From Streptomyces sp. NRRL WC-3549 (GTDB lineage: Bacteria; Actinomycetota; Actinomycetes; Streptomycetales; Streptomycetaceae): a stretch of DNA of 5,512 nucleotides. Shown in pieces: positions 1 through 5,492 of this stretch. Every line of letters begins with the position of its first letter. Positions within the stretch are counted from its first letter, which is position 1. Both the position numbers and the translations under genes were made by a program. Location: positions 43,631 through 49,142 of the forward strand of contig NZ_KL585442.1 of assembly GCF_000721935.1 (NCBI RefSeq). Reading direction: 5' to 3'. The notes under the pieces were generated by a model. The model saw only the letters and a program-made list of their open reading frames with translations. It was not told where the DNA came from and ran no database searches.

Positions 1-723
1 GGCCTCCAGGTCGCCGAGCAGCTCGGCGGCGGGCCCCTGGTGGGCGGTGCGTCCGTCGGTGAGCACCGTGCAGTGCGCGGCGAGCCGGCGGACCATGGCG
101 AGGTTCTGTTCGACCAGCAGCACCGGGACGGCCTCGGCGGCGCGTTCCAGCACCTGGGTGACCTCGGTGACGACCTTCGGGGCGAGGCCCTTGGTCGGCT
201 CGTCGGCGATGATCAGCTGGTTGCCGTTGAGCAGCGTGCGGCTGATGGCCACCATCTGCTGCTGGCCGCCGGAGAGCGTGCCGGCCGGCTGTCCGGCGCG
301 CCGGAGCAGTTCGGGGAAGAGCTCGTGGACGAGCGGGTAGTAGGGCTCCCCGTCGCCGCGTTCGGCCAGGCGCAGGTTCTCCGCGACGGTCAGCCCCGCG
401 AAGACGCCCCGGTCCTCGGGGGCATAGCCGATGCCCCGGCGGACGAGGGTGTGCGTGGGCAGCTCCACCGTCTCCTCGCCGTCCAGCAGCACGCTGCCGG
501 TGCGCGGCACCAGGCCGAGGACGCCGCGCACGGTGGTGGTCTTGCCCGCACCGTTGCGGCCGAGCAGGGCGGTGACCCCGTGCGGTGCGACGTCGAGGTC
601 CACGCCGTGCAGGATGTGCCGTCCGCCGATCAGGACCCGCAGGCCGCGGACGGCGAGCAGCGGACCGCCGTCCGGTGCGGTGCGGGCGGGGGCGACGGTC
701 CGTGCCGTCCGGCCGGGGTTCAC
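1..723 (-). CDS. livF: HAAT-family ABC transporter ATP-binding protein LivF (3' end beyond window)
   Basis: This is one of the two cytoplasmic ATPases that power a Liv/HAAT importer for branched-chain amino acids, amides or organic acids. My translation from a GTG at 723 gives 241 open codons to the left edge without a stop. LivF proteins are usually about 230-240 residues, so only a short C-terminus should be missing. Visible motifs are Walker A GRNGAGKT (55-62), the LivF-type Q-loop region YAPEDRGVF (100-108), the ABC signature LSGGQQQ (150-156), Walker B plus D-loop IIADEPTKGLAP (171-182), and VEQN (204-207) at the switch position, where LivF typically lacks the histidine. The GTG start is supported by GGGAG 7 bases upstream (735-731) and by a GTGA overlap with the livG stop, suggesting translational coupling. 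About 20 residues rich in Ala, Pro and Arg precede the domain. The LivH and LivM permeases are expected further left. The specific substrate is unknown. Confidence 0.93.
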   Translation of the reverse strand, partial: MNPGRTARTVAPARTAPDGGPLLAVRGLRVLIGGRHILHGVDLDVAPHGVTALLGRNGAGKTTTVRGVLGLVPRTGSVLLDGEETVELPTHTLVRRGIGYAPEDRGVFAGLTVAENLRLAERGDGEPYYPLVHELFPELLRRAGQPAGTLSGGQQQMVAISRTLLNGNQLIIADEPTKGLAPKVVTEVTQVLERAAEAVPVLLVEQNLAMVRRLAAHCTVLTDGRTAHQGPAAELLGDLEA

Positions 724-1514
724 AGGGCCGCTCCCAGGTAGGCCTGCTGGACGGTGGGGTCGGCGGTGACGGCTTCGGGGGTGTCCAGTGCGAGCAGGCG
801 GCCGTGGTGCATCACGGCGAGCCGGTCGGCCAGGCCCAGCAGGACGTCCATGTGGTGCTCGACCATGAGGACGGTGCGGCCCTCGTCGCGGTGCAGACCG
901 CGGATCAGCTCGGTCAGGGCGGGTACCTCCTCGGCGCTGACGCCCGCCATCGGCTCGTCCAGCAGCATCAGCCGGGGCTCGCCGACCAGCAGGACGGCGA
1001 GTTCCAGCTTCCGCTTCTCCCCGTGCGACAGGGACCGGGCCGGCACGTCGGCGCGGTGCGTCAGACCGGTGCGGGCCAGCACGTCGTCGACCCGGTCCTG
1101 GTAGCGGGAGGCCCGCCGCCAGATCCGGTACGAGCCGCCGCCCGCCGCCTGTGCGGCGAGCCGCACGTGCTCGGCCACACTCATCGCCGGCCACAGGCTC
1201 GACGTCTGGAAGGTGCGGCCCAGACCCCGCCGGGCCCGGGCGTGCGGGGGCCGGTCGGTGATGTCCGTCCCGTCGAGGAGGACCCGGCCGGTGGTGGCCG
1301 GGACGAGGCCGCTGATCAGGTTGAACAGCGAGGTCTTGCCGGCCCCGTTCGGGCCGATGAAGGCGAGGAACTCGCCCTCCCGGACATCGAGGGAGACGTC
1401 CGAGAGGATGGTCGCGCCGCCGACGGACCAGCCGGCGGACCGCAGGCCGAGGACGGCGGCGGGGGCCGCCGTCGCGCCGGGCGCGGGCCCGGGGCTCCGG
1501 GGTGCTGTGGTCAT
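720..1514 (-). CDS. livG: HAAT-family ABC transporter ATP-binding protein LivG
   Basis: This 264-residue protein is the second cytoplasmic ATPase of the importer and pairs with LivF beneath the LivH/LivM permeases. It shows Walker A GPNGAGKT (54-61), Q-loop GRTFQ (99-103), signature LSHGEKRKLE (162-171), Walker B LMLLDEP (182-188) and an H-loop histidine in MVEHHMDVL (His220). The EHxMDxV-type H-loop and LSHGE signature separate LivG from LivF. Length is normal for the family (about 250-290), with a 20-residue Pro/Ala-rich N-terminal extension that is probably disordered. The ATG at 1514 lies 3 bases after the stop of the solute-binding protein gene, and its own TGA overlaps the livF GTG. The three genes are therefore almost certainly one transcript. 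Its Shine-Dalgarno is weak, which fits translation coupled to the upstream gene. No catalytic residue is missing. Confidence 0.95.
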   Translation of the reverse strand: MTTAPRSPGPAPGATAAPAAVLGLRSAGWSVGGATILSDVSLDVREGEFLAFIGPNGAGKTSLFNLISGLVPATTGRVLLDGTDITDRPPHARARRGLGRTFQTSSLWPAMSVAEHVRLAAQAAGGGSYRIWRRASRYQDRVDDVLARTGLTHRADVPARSLSHGEKRKLELAVLLVGEPRLMLLDEPMAGVSAEEVPALTELIRGLHRDEGRTVLMVEHHMDVLLGLADRLAVMHHGRLLALDTPEAVTADPTVQQAYLGAAL

Positions 1515-1517
1515 GGA

Positions 1518-2750
1518 TCAGCCCGCCAGAGGCTTGACCGGGGGCGCCACGTCGTCCATCGGGAGCCTCCTGATCAGCTCGGGCCGGGCGCTCGCGCCGC
1601 TGCCGACGAGCTTCGCCTGGAACATCGGCTGGAGCAGGGCGTGGTCCTCGGCGCGGATCTTCTGCTCCCCCTTGACCCCCTCGAACGTCCAGCCCTCCAG
1701 GGACTTCACCATGGCGTCCACGTCGTCCCCGCCGGCCTCGACGGCGCGCACGATCATCTGTGCGGCGGTGAAGCCGTCCGGTGTGAACAGGTCGGGGGTG
1801 CCGCCCGCTTTTTCGACGGACTCGGTCATGGCCTTCTCGGGGCCGGTGCCGGCCGCGCCCGCGAAGTAGTGCGCGAGGAAGGTGATCTTCTCGCCCCCGG
1901 CCCCGAAGACGGGGTAGGACGCCGTGCCGGCCAGACCGGTGGTGACCGTGGAGGACGACAGCACCCCCTGCTGGTCGAGGGCGGTCCACAGGGCCGGGGC
2001 GGTGGCGCCGGCCCAGGCCACGAAGACCAGGTCGGGCCCGGCCGCCTTGACCTGGCGGGCGAAGGGCGTCAGATCGGTGGCGCTCGGCGGTGCGAGGACG
2101 GACGAGACCTTGGCGCCCTCGCCGCCGAGGACGGCCTTGACCGCCTCGACGTTGGCCTGGCCGAAGGTGGAGTCCTGGGCGAGGACGGTGACCTTCCCGC
2201 CCTTGGCGTCGCCGAGCATGGCGGCGGCGGTCAGGGTGTCCTGGTAGGACTGGCGGCCGGAGCGGAACGTGTACGCGTTGATGCCGGTGACCGCGTCCGT
2301 GGCGGCGGGGCCGTCGATGTACAGCACCTTGTTCTGGGCGGCCAGCGGGGCCATCTGGAGGGCGATGCCGGAGTCCGTGCTGCCGGCGATGATCTTCGTC
2401 CCCTTGCCGATGAGGTCCTTGCCCGCGGCGACGGCCTTGGACGCGTCGCCGCCGTCGTCGCGCTCGGTCACCTCGATGGTGCGGCCGCCGGCCTTGCCGG
2501 TGCCCTTGGTCGCGTAGTCGAGACCGGCGTGGAAGCCCTCGACGTACTGCTTGCCGTACGCGGCGAGCGGGCCGGTCTTGGAGTAGACCAGACCGACCTT
2601 GACGGGTGCGGAGCCCTGGCCGCCGCCCGCGGACTGCGAACCCGCCGTTCCGGCCTCGGCGCAGCCCGAGGCGAGGAGGGCGGAGAGGGCGAGGGCGGCC
2701 ACCGCGGTCAGGGTTCTGGTGCGGCGGCGGTGTGCGGGGTTGACAGGCAT
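1518..2750 (-). CDS. HAAT-family ABC transporter solute-binding lipoprotein (LivJ/LivK-like, Peripla_BP_6 type)
   Basis: This extracytoplasmic receptor captures the substrate and delivers it to the LivHMGF importer. The frame is open upstream to 2933, but I place the start at the ATG of 2750 (410 residues). GGGAG lies 8 bases upstream (2763-2759), and the protein then begins with a lipoprotein signal peptide: a basic stretch HRRRTRTR-like at 7-12, a hydrophobic core at 14-27, and lipobox LASGC with the lipidated Cys at 30. The mature part opens with a short Gly/Ser/Gln linker, then PVKVGLVYSKTGPLAAYG, typical of the type I Leu/Ile/Val-binding fold. Later family landmarks are DDGGDASKAV, QDSTFGQANVEAV, DLVFVAWAG and the C-terminal DGFTAAQMIVRAVEA. 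It is the first gene of the minus-strand operon, followed 3 bases later by livG. The ligand could be a branched-chain amino acid, an amide or an aromatic or short organic acid; the sequence does not decide this. Confidence 0.93.
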   Translation of the reverse strand: MPVNPAHRRRTRTLTAVAALALSALLASGCAEAGTAGSQSAGGGQGSAPVKVGLVYSKTGPLAAYGKQYVEGFHAGLDYATKGTGKAGGRTIEVTERDDGGDASKAVAAGKDLIGKGTKIIAGSTDSGIALQMAPLAAQNKVLYIDGPAATDAVTGINAYTFRSGRQSYQDTLTAAAMLGDAKGGKVTVLAQDSTFGQANVEAVKAVLGGEGAKVSSVLAPPSATDLTPFARQVKAAGPDLVFVAWAGATAPALWTALDQQGVLSSSTVTTGLAGTASYPVFGAGGEKITFLAHYFAGAAGTGPEKAMTESVEKAGGTPDLFTPDGFTAAQMIVRAVEAGGDDVDAMVKSLEGWTFEGVKGEQKIRAEDHALLQPMFQAKLVGSGASARPELIRRLPMDDVAPPVKPLAG

Positions 2751-3043
2751 CGGTCCGGCTCCCGGAAAGTGGTGCCGCACCGGTCCCGGTGGCGCCCCTC
2801 GGAAGGGGCGCACCCGCGGCGGACGACGGCGGCGGCGCGGTTGCTGATGGATGGGACGGTAAAAGTCGCCCACCGGCGCCGACATGGTGCCGGGCACCGC
2901 ACCTGCGGCGCCGCTCATGTGTCCGGCCCACATGGCGGCGGTGCCACCCGGACGGCGATCGTGAACGGCGGGCGGCCCCGGCGCGGCATCGTGCCCCGGG
3001 GTTCTACCGGCCCCCTACCCCGTACGGAAGGCAGGCACGAGGC
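2751..3043. promoter_or_regulatory. Divergent intergenic control region between transporter and CoA-transferase operons
   Basis: These 293 bases separate the start of the solute-binding protein gene (leftward) from the start of CoA-transferase subunit A (rightward), so both promoters should lie here. I found no convincing -35/-10 pair on either strand. The most AT-containing stretch is around 2841-2866 (TTGCTG, then GGTAAAAG), but its spacing is wrong for a standard promoter. The region holds a nested inverted repeat (2893-2945), listed separately. Reading frames cross this region, but they show no recognisable protein and I treat them as high-GC shadows. The ribosome binding site for subunit A is weak: GGAAGG (3026-3031) is 12 bases from the ATG. 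Confidence 0.6.
2893..2945. promoter_or_regulatory. Nested inverted repeat, candidate operator in the divergent promoter region
   Basis: The outer arms GGCACCGC (2893-2900) and GCGGTGCC (2938-2945) are perfect reverse complements. The inner arms are GCCGC-T-CATGTG (2910-2921) and CACATG-GCGGC (2929-2939), which pair over 11 bases with one unpaired T around a 7-base spacer. The outer and inner right arms overlap by two bases, so the two pairings compete at their edge. A further short dyad, GGTGC-CGG-GCACC (2886-2898), adjoins the left side. Its position between two divergent operons fits a regulator binding site. An mRNA hairpin in the subunit A leader is the alternative. No regulator gene is present in the window. 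Confidence 0.4.
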
Positions 3044-3882
3044 ATGGACAAGGTGGTGGGCTCCGCCGCACAGGCGGTGGCCGGCATTCCCGAGGGCGCG
3101 GTGCTCGCCGTCGGCGGCTTCGGTGTGTGCGGCATCCCGTCGGGGCTGATCGCCGCCCTCCTGGACACCGGCACCGGCGGTCTGCGGGTCGTCTCCAACA
3201 ACTGCGGCGTCGACGACTGGGGTCTGGGCCTGCTGCTGCGCGCCGGGCGGATCGTCCGTATGACGTCGTCGTACGTCGGTGAGAACAAGGAGTTCGCCCG
3301 CCGGTACCTGTCCGGCGAGCTGGAGGTGGAGCTGACCCCGCAGGGCACGCTGGCCGAACGGCTGCGCGCGGGCGGGACCGGCATCCCCGCGTTCTTCACC
3401 CCGGCGGGCGTCGGGACCCAGGTCGAGGAGGGCGGCCTGCCGTGGCGGTACGGCCCCGACGGCTCGGTCGCGCTGGCCTCACCGCCGAAGGCGGTCCGCG
3501 AGTTCGGGGGCAGGCGCTATCTGCTGGAGGAGGCGATCACCGCCGACTACGCCCTGGTGCGGGCCGCCGTCGCCGACCGGCACGGCAACTGCGTCTTCCA
3601 CGCCGCCGCGGCGAACTTCAACCCGCTCGTCGCCATGGCCGGCCGCGTCACCCTGGTGGAGGCCGAACGCGTCGTGGAGCCGGGTGAGCTGGACCCGGAC
3701 GGGGTGCATCTGCCGGGCGTGTTCGTGGACCGTGTCGTCGCCGCCGACCCGGACGACCGGCGCGTCGAGCGCCGTACGGTCCGGACCCCCGTCGGGCCCC
3801 CCTCGCCCGCCGGACCCCCGGCGGGCCCCCCTCGCCCGCCCCCGCCCCACCGTCCGCCGGCACGGCGGCGAAGGAGGACTGA
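3044..3882 (+). CDS. 3-oxoacid/3-oxoadipate-type CoA-transferase subunit A, frame broken near the 3' end by a 29-bp duplication
   Basis: Subunit A of a family I CoA-transferase (PcaI/ScoA/AtoD type) forms a heteromer with subunit B and moves CoA between succinyl-CoA and a 3-oxoacid such as 3-oxoadipate or acetoacetate. From ATG 3044 the conserved core is complete: glycine-rich CoA-binding motif [11 protein letters not shown] (24-34), [12 protein letters not shown] (51-62), [10 protein letters not shown] (75-84), [22 protein letters not shown] (96-117), and later [10 protein letters not shown] and [10 protein letters not shown], ending near RRTVRT. The expected stop is TGA 3880-3882, directly before subunit B, but it is in a different frame. 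The literal frame runs to a TGA at 4835-4837, giving 597 residues of which about 341 are out-of-frame sequence over subunit B. Deleting one copy of the 29-bp tandem repeat gives 269 residues ending in AGTAAKED and the TGA at 3880. Coordinates here follow that restored gene. The core probably still folds; activity of the literal product is uncertain. Confidence 0.85.
3783..3840 (+). repeat. 29-bp tandem duplication in the tail of CoA-transferase subunit A
   Basis: Two adjacent 29-base copies, 3783-3811 and 3812-3840, differ at a single base (T at 3792, G at 3821). Each contains a run of six C (3797-3802 and 3826-3831). The second copy also forms a hairpin, GGCGGGC (3820-3826) against GCCCGCC (3834-3840), with a 7-base loop. 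Because 29 is not a multiple of three, the duplication shifts the subunit A frame relative to its natural stop. Confidence 0.9.
3871..3877 (+). promoter_or_regulatory. Strong ribosome binding site for CoA-transferase subunit B, overlapping the subunit A terminus
   Basis: AAGGAGG is a near-perfect anti-16S match, 7 bases before the ATG at 3885. It sits within the last codons (Lys-Glu-Asp) of the restored subunit A frame, whose TGA at 3880-3882 is 2 bases from the ATG. This arrangement is typical of translationally coupled subunit genes, and it fixes both the subunit B start and the expected subunit A stop. Confidence 0.85.
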
Positions 3883-3884
3883 CG

Positions 3885-4526
3885 ATGCCCCTCGACCGCG
3901 ACCAGCTCGCCGCCCGCGCCGCCCGCGAACTGCGCGACGGCCAGTACGTGAACCTCGGCATCGGCCTGCCGACGCTGATCCCCGGCCACCTGCCCGAGGG
4001 CGTCCACGTGGTGCTGCACTCGGAGAACGGCATCCTCGGCGTCGGGCCGTACCCGGTGGCCGGCGAGGAGCACCCGGACCTGATCAACGCGGGCAAGGAG
4101 ACGGTGACCGTCCTGCCGGGCGCCGCCTGCTTCGACTCCGCGCTCTCCTTCGGCATGATCCGCGCGGGCCGCATCGACGTCTCCGTGCTCGGCGGCATGC
4201 AGGTCTCCGCCCGTGGCGACCTCGCCAACTGGACGGTGCCCGGGAGGATGGTCAAGGGCATGGGCGGTGCGATGGACCTCGTCCACGGCGCCCGTCGCAT
4301 CCTGGTCGTGATGGAGCACACGGCGAAGGACGGCAGCCCGAAGATCGTCGACGAGCTGACCCTGCCCGCCACCGGGCGCGGAGTCGTCCACCGGATCATC
4401 ACCGACCTGGCCGTCATCGACGTGACCGGCGGCGGACTGGTCCTGGCGGAGGCGGCCCCGGGGGTGTCCGAGGCCGAGGTCCGCGCCGCCACGGGGGCGA
4501 AGCTCCACGCCCCGCCGGCAGCCTGA
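3885..4526 (+). CDS. 3-oxoacid/3-oxoadipate-type CoA-transferase subunit B
   Basis: This 213-residue protein is the catalytic subunit B (PcaJ/ScoB/AtoA type) and has the normal length. The motif [12 protein letters not shown] begins at residue 46. Glu47 in SENG aligns with the nucleophilic glutamate of succinyl-CoA:3-oxoacid CoA-transferases, which forms the enzyme-CoA thioester. Other family stretches are [13 protein letters not shown] (21-33), [64 protein letters not shown] and [19 protein letters not shown]. The frame is open further upstream to 3684, but the ATG at 3885 has a strong RBS and the family-typical N-terminus. Sequence alone cannot separate a 3-oxoadipate (beta-ketoadipate pathway) enzyme from an acetoacetate one. 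No other pca genes are present here, so a specific symbol is not given. The gene is intact even though the literal subunit A frame overlaps it completely. Confidence 0.95.
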   Translation: MPLDRDQLAARAARELRDGQYVNLGIGLPTLIPGHLPEGVHVVLHSENGILGVGPYPVAGEEHPDLINAGKETVTVLPGAACFDSALSFGMIRAGRIDVSVLGGMQVSARGDLANWTVPGRMVKGMGGAMDLVHGARRILVVMEHTAKDGSPKIVDELTLPATGRGVVHRIITDLAVIDVTGGGLVLAEAAPGVSEAEVRAATGAKLHAPPAA

Positions 4527-4548
4527 CGAACCGTCAGCTGCTTCGTCA
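4523..4548 (+). terminator. Alternative hairpins at the subunit B stop codon
   Basis: Two mutually exclusive stems include the stop codon region. CTGACG (4523-4528) pairs with CGTCAG (4532-4537) around a 3-base loop. TGACGAA (4524-4530) pairs with TTCGTCA (4542-4548) around an 11-base loop. No T-run follows. This could be a weak terminator or a 3'-end stabilising structure; function is inferred only from its position. Confidence 0.35.
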
Positions 4549-4647
4549 CCGCCTACGGCCGTCAGCCGGCGCCGCGTGGACGCGCAGCGCGGGGCAGGCC
4601 GCCCGAACCGGTGGAGCGCCCGGCGAGCCGGCGGCCCGGGGCGTACG

Positions 4648-4677
4648 AAGCCGGACCCCGCCTCCGGGGCCCGGCTT
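4648..4677. terminator. Strong GC hairpin, probable bidirectional terminator
   Basis: AAGCCGGACCCCG (4648-4660) pairs with CGGGGCCCGGCTT (4665-4677) over 13 positions with one A/C mismatch, around the tetraloop CCTC. The stem has AA at its left base and TT at its right, so it reads similarly from both strands. There is no long T-tract, which is common for actinomycete terminators. Its central place between convergent genes supports termination of both transcripts. Confidence 0.65.
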
Positions 4678-4731
4678 CTCGGGAGGGCACTGCGGGCCGG
4701 GGTCTCCCGCGCCCAGGTCCTTTCACCGCGT

Positions 4732-4760
4732 CCGGGGCGGCAGGCCGCCGCGCCCCCCGG
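4732..4760 (-). terminator. Hairpin directly after the PfpI-family stop codon
   Basis: Downstream of the minus-strand gene, GGCGGC (4736-4741) and GCCGCC (4744-4749) are perfect reverse complements separated by two bases. Alternatively CCGGGG (4732-4737) can pair with CCCCGG (4755-4760). It begins immediately beyond the stop at 4761 and may help terminate that transcript, but a two-base loop is sterically tight and GC-rich DNA produces such pairings often. Confidence 0.3.
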
Positions 4761-5333
4761 TCAGCGCCGCACGGCGGCGAGCGCCGTGTCCACTTCCCGG
4801 AGGAACGGCTCCAGGTCTCCCGGATCGCGCGAGGTGATCAGCGGCCAGCCGCCCGCGGTGTCGGTCACCACCGGCTCGTCGACCCACTCGCCCCCCGCGT
4901 TGCGGACGTCGGTCCGCAGGGAGGCGTATGAGGTGAGCCGCTTGCCCGCGACGACTCCGGCCTCGACCAGGGCCCACGGCCCGTGGCAGATCGCGGCGAC
5001 CGGGCGCCCCGACCCGGCGAACGCGCGCACGATCGCGACCGCGTCGCTCTGCAGGCGCAGCGCGTCGGCGTTCAGTGTGGTGCCGCCGGGAACGAGCAGC
5101 AGGTCGTAGGCGGACGGGTCGACGTCGGCCAGTGCGAGGTCGGGGCGCACCGTCTTCCCCGGGTCCCTGTCACCGACCAGGGTCACGACGTCGTCCTCGG
5201 ACACCGCGGCGACGTCCACCCGGGCCCCGGCGCCGCGGAGGTGTTCCACGGGCACCACGAGTTCGTCCTGCTCCACGCCGTAATGGGTGACGACGGCCAG
5301 TACCCTGCGCCCGTCCAGATCGTGGTCGGTCAT
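4761..5333 (-). CDS. PfpI/DJ-1 superfamily protein (class I glutamine amidotransferase-like; protease/deglycase family)
   Basis: This 190-residue cytoplasmic protein belongs to the PfpI/YhbO branch of the DJ-1 superfamily, whose members are described as intracellular proteases, glyoxalases or protein deglycases linked to stress. The nucleophile elbow AICHGPWAL places catalytic Cys116 next to His117. Glu21 in GVEQDEL aligns with the conserved N-terminal glutamate of PfpI that contacts the cysteine. Other landmarks are LLLVPGGTTLNAD (78-90) and, towards the end, TSYASLRTDVRNAGGEWVDEPVV and LITSRDPGDLEPFLREV, both close to PfpI. The glutamate after the PGG loop in archaeal PfpI appears replaced by NADALR, so the third triad member may differ. 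I chose ATG 5333 because AGGAAAGG (5350-5343) lies 9 bases upstream and homologues begin near here; the frame also allows an ATG at 5381. It converges on the CoA-transferase genes and looks functionally unrelated to them. Confidence 0.92.
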   Translation of the reverse strand: MTDHDLDGRRVLAVVTHYGVEQDELVVPVEHLRGAGARVDVAAVSEDDVVTLVGDRDPGKTVRPDLALADVDPSAYDLLLVPGGTTLNADALRLQSDAVAIVRAFAGSGRPVAAICHGPWALVEAGVVAGKRLTSYASLRTDVRNAGGEWVDEPVVTDTAGGWPLITSRDPGDLEPFLREVDTALAAVRR

Positions 5334-5492
5334 CGGCTGCCACCTTTCCTCGGAGGTCTCGGAAGGGGCCCGCCGGTTCACGGGCCCGCGCCCCTGAGGT
5401 GCCCCTGATCGGCCCGGACATGCGTGCCGCGCACCACCCCGGCGCGGTCAGGAGGCCGGGCCGAGGGCCGCCGACGCGGCGAGGGGCGCGGA
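5334..5492. promoter_or_regulatory. Upstream region of the PfpI-family gene, with a short inverted repeat
   Basis: These 159 bases precede the PfpI-family gene and end at the contig edge. GGGCCCG (5366-5372) and CGGGCCC (5381-5387) form a perfect 7-base inverted repeat with an 8-base spacer, 33-54 bases upstream of the start codon. This could be an operator or a leader hairpin. No clear -35/-10 pair is visible. A minus-strand frame ending at TGA 5450-5448 has 14 open codons to the edge, too few to call a gene. Confidence 0.35.

Larger units (their letters stand above)
4527..4760. other. Intergenic gap between convergent genes, hairpin-rich
   Basis: These 234 bases lie between the stop of CoA-transferase subunit B and the stop of the convergent PfpI-family gene. 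Frames crossing it have no family resemblance. It holds three hairpin candidates, at 4523-4548, 4648-4677 and 4732-4760, as expected between converging transcripts. I see no tRNA, small RNA or mobile element. Confidence 0.6.

Noticed and set aside
2841..2866. TTGCTG...TAAAAG as a promoter for CoA-transferase subunit A
   Set aside because: The spacer is only about 13 bases, too short for a standard -35/-10 pair, and the -10 match is poor.
2751..2933. Upstream extension of the solute-binding protein frame by 61 residues
   Set aside because: The extension is Pro/Arg-rich and would bury the lipoprotein signal peptide. The ATG at 2750 has a good ribosome binding site and a textbook signal peptide with lipobox.
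585..3149. Very long plus-strand open frame (854 codons) opposite the transporter genes
   Set aside because: It is antisense to three clear ABC transporter genes, is rich in Gly/Arg/Ala/His with no recognisable domain, and is the kind of stop-free frame that high third-position GC produces.
3794..3840. Programmed ribosomal frameshifting at the C6 runs to reach the TGA at 3880
   Set aside because: The needed shift is -1 (or +2), but the GGG-CCC-CCC-T context does not allow clean -1 re-pairing in the first slot, and the tandem duplication explains the shift exactly.
3479..4549. Long minus-strand frames opposite CoA-transferase subunits A and B (3479-4549 and 3648-4508)
   Set aside because: They are shadows of well-recognised plus-strand genes with no protein family features.
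5448..5492. Possible C-terminal fragment of another minus-strand gene ending at TGA 5450-5448
   Set aside because: Only 14 Ala/Pro/Ser-rich codons are available before adapter sequence, with no recognisable feature.
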